From contig CP136069.1 in NCBI GenBank assembly GCA_032622095.1, forward strand, positions 171,920,394-171,984,393: a stretch of DNA of 64,000 bases. Direction: 5' to 3'. Below, one piece after another: positions 40,201 to 52,200 of the stretch (positions are counted from its first letter, which is position 1; each line of letters starts with the position of its first letter). Source of the DNA: Siphonodentalium dalli. Taxonomy: Eukaryota; Mollusca; Scaphopoda; Gadilida; Siphonodentaliidae. The notes under the pieces are model-generated. The model searched no databases and was not told where the DNA came from. It saw nothing but the letters and a program-made list of their open reading frames with translations. The translations under genes were made by a program, and so were the position numbers.

Positions 40201-43200
40201 TAAAAGTCCTACCAGAAGTTGTGTATTGTGTGCATGGTGTCTATTTGTCCCCAGAAAAAATGTCGGAGGACTATTATATTCATCATGACAACTTTGATAC
40301 ATGCATTGTTCTGATTAGAGGAGACAAAATTCAAATTTGGTCATGGTTCAATTATATTTTGATGGAGTTACGCCATTTTTTTTTACATGGAAATCACAAT
40401 TTTTGGGTTGTCAGATGATTACTTGAACAATATTTGACAAAATTTATTTTGTTTGGTATATTTTTCACATTTGAGAAGATGTAAGTCTAGTTCAAATTCG
40501 GTCACAGTCAAATTATTTTTGGCACTGTTATTCTCCCCTTTTGTCTTATAAATCACACTATTTGGGTTGTCACATAACTTGAGCATTATTCAACACAATT
40601 TGTAAATATGTGGTATATAGTTTTCAAAGATCCAGTTCAAGTTCGAAATTTTTTTGCTCAAGTATATTGAACAACACAACCAGTGTGACAACTATAATAA
40701 GCATGTCCATCTGGGTTGTCCGGATCATAACTTGTAACAATATTAATTATAACTCAATGGGATTTAGTATGTAGTTTATATTTGCGAATACAAAGATAAA
40801 GTTTGATTTCAGTCACAGTCTGATGATTTTTGATGGATTTATGACTCTTTTCATACCACCATCCAAAAGAGGGGCAGTATACTGGATTACATGTGTCTGT
40901 CCATCCGTCCATGTGTCAGTCTGCTCATATATCTCAACCATGGGTTATTGGATCTCGATGAAATTTGGTATGCAGCTTTGGCATCAGGAGGGCTTCAAAA
41001 GATGGTTCATTGACGTTGTTCACATCTTCCGTTCAAGAGTAATGCCTCTTTGTTTATCTAAATATGTTGGATTTCCATCTGTCTGCTCATATATCTCAAC
41101 CATTGGTTATCGGATCAATGAGGAAATTGGTACGCAAAAGAGGGTTCACTTTTGTTGCTTCTCAACTTGTGCTCAAGTGATTACATACATGTATCAAACT
41201 GCATGCGGCAGCAAATTTGAACAAAGTCATCTGCTATATGTTAACAAGATTAACTTTCCCTCCTGTCTATGTTGCCTGTTAGTCCAGGCACATTAGGCGT
41301 GAATGGGGAAAAGTAAGGAAATAAATCCCGGAAAGTTGATTTTTTTATATTATTTTGGCCATAACATCGCGGATGCGTCACGAAAAGTCCCCTAAAATCC
41401 GAGTTGAGCTTTCGGAGTTAACCAATTTTTTCCATAAAATTTATATAAAAAAAATCGTTGTGACTATCATGGAAATAATTGGATGCTGTGACAATTTATC
41501 AGACTAAACATATACAGTTGACCCTTAATATTGTTCAATACAAAATTCCCCAACCATAGATACTAGTTTAAAGGGGAACTTCGAATGAATTTCGCACTTT
41601 TGGATATGAAATATCATAATAACCCCAAAATATGACGATTTTTTCAGGCAAACTGTCCTATTTAATGTCAGATTTCTCGGGCATCTCAAAACACAGAGAT
41701 GAGAAATATGTTTTAAAAACTGCACAGACATTACTTCTTCACATTAGTATGTGACATTAGCGACTACGCATATCCTAAGTGGTCAATACTTGTAAAATCA
41801 TAACCCTACCCCCTAAACTGGTTCTCATCGACATAATCACCTTTTGCTATTCTACATTCCTTAATCGAAATTGGGGTTCTGTCTTTGACAACTTCGTAAT
41901 GGTGTTTTTCTGGTGATGTTATAAACATTAATATAAACACAATATCCATAAATGAACTGCAATTAACCAACGCTCTTTATTGAAGATGTTAATGGTCGCA
42001 TAATTGCATAACGCTCTTTATTCTGCTGCCAATATAATAGAACGCGTACACCTTATCAGTTGGCTGTCTGCTCTCTTTGCATATTGTCGATAATTTATCT
42101 CATTGTGATCAACTCTCTTGCGAAAGCTTATTTAAATTGTTGTTGGCTTGAATTTGAGCCATGGATTAGTGCAAAATACACTCATGTGCTCTATGAACGA
42201 TGCGAACCATATGCCGATAATCGACTCCTGTTGATACCTTACGGTGACAACGAAGCAGGGGCGATTTTTCTGGTGTTCTTGTGTTACTATTCAACTCATG
42301 CTACGACTCATTTAGTTCTGATACGTTCACACGAATTAAATACTGGTATACTGAACAATTTTGAATAGGTTTTGAGATATTTATATCAGTTTCTGGTCAT
42401 CAAGTCTTTGCGTCAGGAAATAAAGCAAAGAACTCCTTTCTTTTGAAAACAGATATGGAGAAATGCTGCAAATGTCAGGGGGAACTACAGGACCCTACAC
42501 AAATAGTGACACTTGGCAGCCGAGGTGTACAAGCGTTGATATCTGCAAGCATGGAGCTTTGTGATAATCTGTTTGTGGGGTCAGATGAACCAGTTGATGG
42601 TTCCAAAATACACCGAGATTGTTAAAAAAATTATACTCGGCCAAGCACCATAACGAGCAAGAAAAAAGCTAGTAGTGATGCCGGAATGATTAATATGATT
42701 CCGTGTAAATTGCTAAAACTACGCTCTGACCAACCTGCATTCGATTTTAAGATCCACTGTTTACTATGTGGACAGGAAGCCGACAAACAACTGAACATAC
42801 CGTCAGAAAGAAGAAGACAAGTGCACGAGGTCGTGACACTGTCTTTCATTGATAGCATCAGAATATGGTGTCGAAAATGCAACGATGAGTGGGGTGAAAT
42901 AGTGCTGACTCGTATTGAGCATGCAATTGATTTAGTTGCAGAAGAAGGGCGTTACCACCATGATTGCCATCAGAATTTCACCAGTAAAACATACGAGACT
43001 CACTCGCGGGGTAGGCCGTTGACAAACAAGAAATCACTCGCATTCAATGAGTTGTGCACTTTCATGGAGAATAGCAATGAGTGCCAGTTTTCTCTGAGTG
43101 AATTAGCAGAAACTTTTGAAACATATTTGGGCGATGAAGTCGGTTACACCATAAGATATCTGAAGGTAAAGTTAATGGAGCATTTTGGGAGCAGAATCTC

Positions 43201-46200
43201 TATCACAAACTTGAGATCCCTTAAAAATGTGGTGACATTCAGGGAGTCCTCGGACAGAATACTGTACGATTCGTGGTACACAAGCAAATGTTCCACTGAA
43301 ACTGATGAACGCATGCGTATTGTCAAGAAAGCGGCTGCTATAGTTCGCGATGATATTCGGTCAACCATATACAATTGTGATGTGTACCCAAAACCAGACT
43401 CTTTATCTGTGTCGACTGAGTTACTACCTGATACACTCCAAGCATTTTTGCAGGGTGTCATAGCTCCACCACAGCGTCGGGCAAAGGATGAGATAGCCAG
43501 TCAGAGCAACCAGAGACGCGTCACATCAATAGCTCATTCTGTGATAAGTGCATGCCGACCGCGATCTTTTGTATCGCCATTGCTGTTGTCAATTGCAGTC
43601 TATATACACCGAAAATATGCATCGAGGGAAATAATTGACATTTTAAATGGGCTTATGTTTTCTTCGAGCTACCGAGAAGTTCAGCAATATATATCGTCAA
43701 TTATGCTTCACAAGGGACCATCGCCCAGACTGGCCAAATTCACACAATTTGTTTTCGATAATGCAGACTGTAATATGCGCACAATAGATGGCAACAATAC
43801 ATTCCATAGTATGGGGGGAATTGCCTGTATTACCCCGGCTGGCTCTCCCAAAGAAGTGTCAATTAAACGATTGACTGGCAATCTTGGTAATGTTGGATCT
43901 GGGGAGTTCGGTTATATTCCCCTGAAAAGTTACAACAGACCCACACAATCAGGTTTGGATCTGATCGTGATGAAAGATCTACTTCATCTGGGTGAATCGG
44001 TTCCCAAAACTCTGAAGCATGCCGAGTCTGTAGATTCCCTTTGGTCGCTGAGCTATGTGCTTGGAGTCCCCTCTTGTCCTTCGTGGGCTGGTTATATGCA
44101 TGTTGTGACCAAAGAAGAACATTATGAGACAAGTGACATTGAAATATTGCCCTTCATAAATTTTGATCCGTCAAACGTCAGTACCATATACACAGCACTC
44201 ATGTTCGCGCAAACCGAATGTGAAAAACAAGGACTAAACGTTTGCCCAGTAACTTTTGATCAGCCGCTATATATCAAGGCGGTTGAGATAGTAACATCCT
44301 CTGATGAGTTGACAAAAGTCTTTGTGAGGCTTGGAGGATTCCATATGCTTATGTCTTATTTGGGGGCAGTGGGCTCTATTATGGCTGGAAGTGGTCTTGA
44401 TGAACTTTGGGCCACTGTTTATGCTGGAGGTTCAATCCATCATATGATTAGTGGCCACGCATACTCCAGGGCTGTCCGTGCTCATTTGCTAACCAAAGTT
44501 GCTATGACTAGACTTCTCTTTGAAGAAAGTCGCGTGCTTGATAACGTGGACTGCGCCACTTTGAAAGCAACATGTGGCGATCTCGTCGCAGGTAATTGCA
44601 CAACAGCGAAAGCTGTCATTCAAACTGACGTCATCAGTTTGTTAGATCTCCTTGATGGCCTGCTCCGCGATGCCGCGGATGGACGGACCGGGCAATTGTG
44701 GGCGCAGTATCTCAAACAAATCAGTCTTCTACAATTGTTCCTGAGAGCAGAGCGCACTGGAGACTGGGCACTCCATATGTATTGTGTAAGACTGATGATA
44801 CCAATTTACCATGCTGGTGGTCATTTTGCATACGCTAAGTGTGCCCATCTCTACCTCCAACAGATGGAAGATCTCCCCCGAACAATGCCCGTGGACGACT
44901 TCAAGGCGTTCACGGAGAAGGGATTCTTCACTATCAGAAGATCTGATAAGTTCTGGGATGGGATTTATTCCGACCAAACCATAGAACAGTGCCTTATGCG
45001 GATGTTCAAGATACCTGGCGGTCTCACACGTGGCAGGGGAATAAAGGAGAGCACTATTGCGAAATGGGTTCACGCCCTTCCCCTCTGTCTGCCGATATGC
45101 AATGCTCTTGAAAACTTTGTTCAAGTCCACACTGGCCACAGTGACCAACACCGGGACCTTTGCAAGAGCGCTCAAGCAAATGACATCAGTGATATTAACA
45201 AATTCCTCAACTGGTTGAGAGTGCATTCTCCGTTCGGCAATGGAGACCCACTGCAGTTAGTCTCATTGTCATCTGGCATTGTGGCAGACAAATCAGTCAA
45301 CTGTGACCAGGTTGTTACAGTTGGTAATGTGTGCGTATCAAAGGTTGTAGGGAAAGCATTCAGCAACATCAAACTGCGTCGGGCCAACACTGTCAAATCA
45401 ATCGCATCAATGGCCAATTCTATCAAAGTACGTGGAGATGAAGTGGTAATCGATCCCACGATACTTTTCAGCCGCATCACGTGTGTGATTCAGTCCCAGT
45501 CCGAAATGGAGGCATATCTAAAGTATGAGCTTGCACCAAAACCGCCGGCACTGTTTGATTCTGGTGGAATGAGAAAGACACAGAAGAGCGTCTTTGGTAA
45601 ATTACTCAAGTCATATGCCACTGAACGGAAAGACCTTCCAGGAAGCCCTGTTTTTGTCATAGATGGTGGCTTTTTGTTGAGAGCAGTCGTTTGGCCCAAA
45701 CATTCATCATATGGAGATATCTGCACCTCATATTCAAATTATATAATGAAACATTTTGGATCCAATGCCATTGCTGTATTTGATGGCTATGAATGTGATA
45801 TGTCAACAAAGGGTGTGGAGCAAGCACGCAGAGCTAAGGGTAGATATTCCGCAGATATCAACATCTCGCTTGACCTGCCAGTAACCACCTCCCAATCTCA
45901 TTTTCTGGCCAATAGTCGGAACAAAACACAACTAATCCGTCTGTTAATGCAGGAATTTTCCCACATCGGTGTCCAGTCGAAACAAGCAAACGCAGATGCT
46001 GATGTTCTGATCGCTGAGGTAGCATTGGACTTGGCTCAGAAGGATAAAACCAATGTTGTAGTTCTTGGAACAGACACAGACTTACTTGCTATCCTAACGT
46101 CTCGCTATCACTCAGACTGGAACATATACATGATGTTCTCTGTCGCACCCAAAGTCCTCTTCTCAGTCGGAGAAATTTCGATCAAGTTGGGTAAGTCAAA

Positions 46201-49200
46201 GGGAAATGTGTTGCTGGCACATGCTATCAGCGGTTGTGATACAACTTCGGCACTCTTTCGTCTAGGAAAAAAGAAAGTCTTCAAAATGATGGTCTCTGAA
46301 ATTGCTGGAGATTTACAAAACTACATTGACTCTTTCACGGCACATGACAGCACAAATAAAGAAATTGCCTCGTCGGGGGAACGAATTATAATGGTGTTAT
46401 ACGGAGCGAGAAAGTTCGCTTACGTCGACCATTACCGATACGTTGCTTATAAGCGTTATGTGGCCAAAACTAAGCTGAGTAAGTGCATTCAACTTGCTTC
46501 TCTTCCACCAACCAGTTGTGCAGCACATCAGCATGCCTTCCAAGCATACCTACAGATTCAGGAATGGTTAGGGTACTCGCTGTCTCCAACAGATTGGGGC
46601 TGGTCGATGACCAATGGCGTTCTTAGACCAACTGCAACAACACAGCCCTTCGCGCCTGAAAATCTCTTGAATTTGGTCAGTAAGAGATGTGGGTGCAAGA
46701 AAGCAGGCTTGTCGTGCTCCGGATTGTGCAGGTGTAATTTGGATTCTTGTAGCAATCACAGACTCACAGATCCAACCGGCACTTCTGAAATTGACGAATA
46801 ACCATGTAGATATTTTTTTGATTGGACATACTTGAATATTCACTTTTCAGTGTTTCGGATCTCGTCTGTTTGCTGATATTCAATATATTTTGTCAGCATT
46901 GTCGTCGTTGGACACATCGGAACATGTTATCAGTCCTGCTGTGGTCTTCGTATGAGCAGCTTTTCTGACATTTTTGTTATGTGGTCTTTTTAGGCTTTCA
47001 GACATTCAACGGCATGGTGTAAATTTATGGGGTAGGGTTAAGTTTTCGGTCGTAAAATTATCAGAGTTGTGACTTTTCGATATATCTGATCAATGTCATT
47101 ATCGGAATTAACCTCTGTTCCAGTAGAAGGGTTCATATTTCAACTCATTGCCATCTCATTATCTTTACTCACTCTCTTTTGTGTGAAAAATTCTGAATCG
47201 TCATGCAATTCCTGTGCTCTCTTCGGTAATAATGTCATCACACTTACGGAATATGAGTGGTAGTAAGCTCAAACATCAATTTCACATATCTAGCGACACC
47301 TGCACAACGATAGGAGGCGTGTATTTGTGAAGATTGAGTACCTAAATTATTATACATATGACTGTATTCGCATTGGCTTGATGGAATTGCGTCAGAATTT
47401 GAACCATTCCGAAAAATCAAGATATCTCAAAAAGCTCAACTCGGATTCTAGGGGACTTTTGCCAAGTTGTTCATAAACATGTTCTTATTAATCCCTGAAA
47501 AATTCAGCTTTCAGGGATTTTTTGCACTAGTGAAACCTAATGTGCCTGGACTATGTTTCATATTCAAAAACAATCTCATCTTGTGGGCCAAAATTGTGGA
47601 GAATTATTTTGAAGGATATCTTCAAGCCTTGAAATAGGGTGTCTGTCATTTGCAGAATGCGGTCCCCAGAGGGTGAATTTAGTTATGCTACCCCGCATAG
47701 CGGGCTAGCATCACCAAATTCACCCTCTGGGGACCTCATTCTGCTGAGGTGTAAGCAGAATGAGGTCCCCAGAGGGTGAATTTGGTGATGCTAGCCCGCT
47801 ATGCGGGGGTAGCATCACTAAATTCACCCTCTGGGGACCTCATTCTGCAAATGACAGACACCCTATTTCAAGGCTTGGATATCTTGATGTTCAGCTATAA
47901 CATCAGATATACGATTTCATTTGAGATTTGATATGGTTGCTCAATATCCAATTTGCAGGTCCCTATGAGACACCTCTTACAAAATTATGTGTACATATGG
48001 GGGTACATAGTTTTGGGGTTAGAACAAGCCCTGTAGTGTGAATATGGTGATGCTAGCCCACTGTGCTTAGGCCTCATATTTTTGCATATTAACATGGTTT
48101 TTAGCTCACCTGAGACGAAAGTCTCCGGTGGAGCTATAGTCATCACTCCTCGTCCCCCGTCCGTCCATCCGTCCGTCCGTCAACAATTCTTTGAACATCT
48201 TCTTTAAATCCATAGGATTTAATGGGTTCATATTTGGTGTGGATGTTCCCTAGGTGACTCACATTCAGATTTGTTCAAATGAGGTCACTGGGTCAAATAG
48301 TTGCGAAGCCAGGGCCATAACTCTTTCCCTCCATAGTAATTCTTAAAACAACTTCTCAAGTGCCATCAGGCCGAATGGGTTCATATTTGGTATGAAGGGT
48401 CCTTGGTGACTGGGGTTCAGATTTGTTCAAATGAGGTCACTGGGTCAAATGTGGGCGGAGCCAGGGACATAACTAAAAAAAAATAATTCAAATTGAACTC
48501 ATTGCTCAATAATAAAAAAAAAATTCAGATTGAACTCATTGCTCAATAATAAAAAAAAAATTCAGATTGAACTCATTGCTCAATTAAAAACAAAAATGAA
48601 ACTATTTTTATTTTTTTAAATTAGACGGATTAATTTAGATTCAATGATTTGGTTTTTTTGTTTGTTTTTTTTATATTTTTTAAACTTGTTAAAAGATATG
48701 AAAAACTCTTGCCATTATAACATCCCCAGGTACCTGGAGTCCCAACAGCAAATTTGGTTTTAAATCACTCTAAAATCCAGAACATATGTACACAGCACAA
48801 TGAGATATAGGAGACAGAATGTTTACTTAATAACAGCATAGAAGGTGGAAAGATGATTATAAAGTCATTATGGCAGCTGTGATTGAAATTAAATCTGATT
48901 GTTGTGACAGCTCTGTGTGGAATATCCCATACTGCTACTGGTAACCAGCATATGCCATGCATGTGGAGTGTGAGCTGTTTGTATATAAATGACCCAGAAT
49001 GGCTATGATAACTAGCAATCCACAATCTTAAGTTTGTTGTATTCATGGAGAAAAATGATGCCAAGTGTGATTCTGAAATTAAAAATAAATACCTGTGTTC
49101 TAACACAATTATATATATGGGAAACTGGATGGAAGAGGGGGCTTTTTATCTCACCTGGGACCAAGTCTCTGGTGGAGCTATAGTCTTCTCAAGAACCATC

Positions 49201-52200
49201 CGACCTATTCAGCTTAAATTTGGTATGGAGGGTCCTTGGGTGACTGTGGTACATATTTTTTCAAATGGGGTCACCGGGTCAAATAAGGGCACAGCCAGGC
49301 ACATAACTTGTCCATCAATTGTAATTCTTCAAATTTTGTTATCAAGAACCATCAGACCTATTCAGCTTATATTTGGTATTCAGAGTCCTTGGATGACAGG
49401 GATTCAGATTTGTTCAAATTTGTTCATGAGGTCAAATAGCGTTAGAGCCATGGATGCAACTTGTTCCCTCTCTGGTATTTCTTAAAACACCTTCTTCTCA
49501 AGAACCATCAGCCATATTCAGCATATATTTGGTATGGATGGTCTTTGGGTGACTATGATTCAGATTTGTTCAAATAGGATCACTGGGTCAAATCAGGGCA
49601 GAGCCAGGGATATAACTCTTTACCTCAATAGTTATTCTTAAAACATCTTCTCTAGAATCATTTAGCATATTTAGCTTAATTTTGTGTGGAGGGTCCTTAG
49701 GTGACTGGGATTCAGATTTGTTCAAATAGGGTCACCAGGTCAAATAGGGGTTAGACCAGGGACATAACTCTTGACCCCATGGTAATTCTTAAAAACGTCT
49801 TCTACTCAAGAGTCATTAGGCCTATTTTGCCTATATAGAGTATGGATGGTCCTCAGGTGACTGGGTTACATTTTAAAAATAGGTTAGATTGGCATTTGGT
49901 GTGTAGGGTCCATGGAGAGTTTGGATTCAAATATGTTTGAATGGGTTCAGCCATTAAAAAGGGGGGGAATGTCAGGTTGGAACTTTGCATGTTGGGAAAG
50001 CTTGAGATATCAGTTGTAAAATTCCAACATGTGCAAAGGAATTTTTATGAACTTGGGAGTGTGTTTGCTAAAGTTAGGAGGCGACAGACAGGCTATATGG
50101 GATGGGAGGTATCAGGGGCGTACAGTTGAAAATTTCAATGTGGACACCCCACTGCTTAATGGAGACCCTCTAGCTATTTTCTTGTTTAGAACTACATGTA
50201 CTTGTTTTTATGTGATTTTGACAAGTACTAACTCATATGGTCTTCAGAGTCCCAGTCTTCTCAGTCTGGTGAGCGACCCACAGTCATTGACTGTCTTGTT
50301 ACTTACTTGTTCCCTCTGTTCAGTTTCTATATCCCCTAATTTGCAGAAGATAAAATGCATAATGGAGGTGACTAATGAGTGAACATCACCAACTTCATTT
50401 GGGGAACTTCAATCTGATCCCAGGTCTCCCATAGCAGAACAGGCCTAATCAGAATGAGATCCCCACAGGGTGAGAATTTTGTGATGCTAGTCTGCTGTGC
50501 AGGGTAGTGTCACTAAATTCACCCTCTGGGGAACTCTTTCTTCAAATATATCACACACTATTTCAAGGATTGGGTTAGAATGATCGATGTTCCTTTAAGA
50601 ATTCTGTATGTTTACTTTTCAGATATGAATAATGTCCTCATGAGCATTGAAAGAATTCTGTTCAATGAGGGTCTGGATGAGGAGATGGAGGTGTCCACAC
50701 GAGAGACCACTGTTGATCTCGGTCGTAACGGTCATGACAGTCTGGTTAGTGTTAATGGAATATAATGTAACCATGTACAGTAATGCTCTAATTAATCGAC
50801 CTCTTAACCACAGCAGAATTATCGGTAACTTTTCTGGATTTAGTCGGAAATATGGCTTGTTGCCATTCATTGGAAAGCTCTCAATAAGAGCTTTCCGATG
50901 AATGGCAACAAGCCATATTTCCGACTAAATCCTGAAATGTTACCCATAATTCTGCTGAGGTTAAGGAGTCGATTATTTAGGGCATTACTGTAGTAGGCAA
51001 ATAAATGTCCACAAAAGAGAGTTGATAAATTCCATGTGATTCATTTCGTCAAAAATCACTCATATAAGTATCATTGACACAAGTTTTACTAAAGTTTAAA
51101 CTAAATTACTCTTAAAGCATACATGAATTACGCTTAAGCGTAATTGAATTACACTTAAGTGTAATAGAGTCTTAATTGAATTATGCTTAAGCATAATAGA
51201 GTAATAATTCTATTACCCTCAATTGTAAATCAATATCTACATTACACTTAACCCTTTGAACCCGACTGGCCGCAAAAGCGGCCAGCCAGAAAACGTTCAT
51301 ACACCCGACTGGCCGCAAAAGCGGCCAGCAGCATTCAGTGACATCATAAACCTATGTAGCATGTGTATACATGTTATAACCATTGGTATATCCACTTATA
51401 TCTATGTAAATGATCCCAAGGAACTTCAGCAGTGCCATGGGTGCATGTGTATGAGTTTGTTGCCGACTAGTTGGGGTAGAAAAACATGCGCATGCGCACA
51501 GCGCAGAATTCAACAAACGTACATTATTTGAAGCGATTCGGGTAAAGCTCTACATTGTTGCGCGGTTCGCATGATTTGTAGAAAGACACCATTTCGATCA
51601 CTCTTTTTGGTTTAAATTAGTATTGCATACATAATCAGTGTTCTGTCATATGTGAGGAAGGTGCACGCAGTTTCTTATTTGAGTCGATTTGTTTCGCGCA
51701 TGCGCATAGGATAAAATGATAAATGTATGGATTTTTGTGAAATGATACAATCACATCAAGGATCTCCATAGTACATAAATTTGCGTTATACAGCTGCACG
51801 TTTTGACATTGCACCAGAGTAGTACTGTGGAAATGGGTTGCATGGTCACAATACCATCTAGTCCGATCTACTTGCGCGTGCACATTACAAACACGTGGTC
51901 AAATCGTGCATTATTGAGAAATTATGTAAAGTTTAATACTTGTGGCCCCATTTGAACATGACCATCACCGTGCCCTATAGGCGACGTCTAAAACGGGACG
52001 TAATGACATTGAATGCACAGGGAAGTGGTGTCATTAGATCACTTGGGCTATATGCTTAGCAACCATTGATACCGTTAAATACAAACCACATGTAGGTTCA
52101 ATCTTCTGACCTGATGTATCTCCAGTTTCACAATAGGGTATTGACTGCATAGAAAATTATGTTTCTTGGCGCATAATTATACAACGCTATAAGCTATAAT

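Larger units (their letters stand above)
41280..47553 (+). mobile_element. Academ-type DNA transposon with TIRs and nuclease/CXC transposase
   Basis: The ends are a perfect 18-bp inverted repeat, TAGTCCAGGCACATTAGG (41280-41297 and 47536-47553), continuing as imperfect arms to about 41417 and back to 47425. The inner part includes a conserved ~35-bp block around 'tccgagttgagct'. TGT flanks both ends (41277-41279 and 47554-47556), a 3-bp target duplication; a TA duplication with 16-bp ends is the alternative reading. The length is 6274 bp. It carries one large open frame encoding a protein with an XPG/FEN-like nuclease domain. Transposons of the Academ superfamily are known for 3-4-bp duplications and an XPG-type nuclease; the superfamily call rests on that match from memory of the family. 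The element lies in intron 8 of the kinase gene. Confidence 0.85.

Noticed and set aside
42060-42368. 102-codon open frame before the transposase
   Set aside because: It lies in the non-coding 5' part of the transposon in another frame and has no recognisable motif.
42631-46843. Minus-strand open frames opposite the transposase
   Set aside because: They are shadows of the plus-strand coding frame without motifs of their own.
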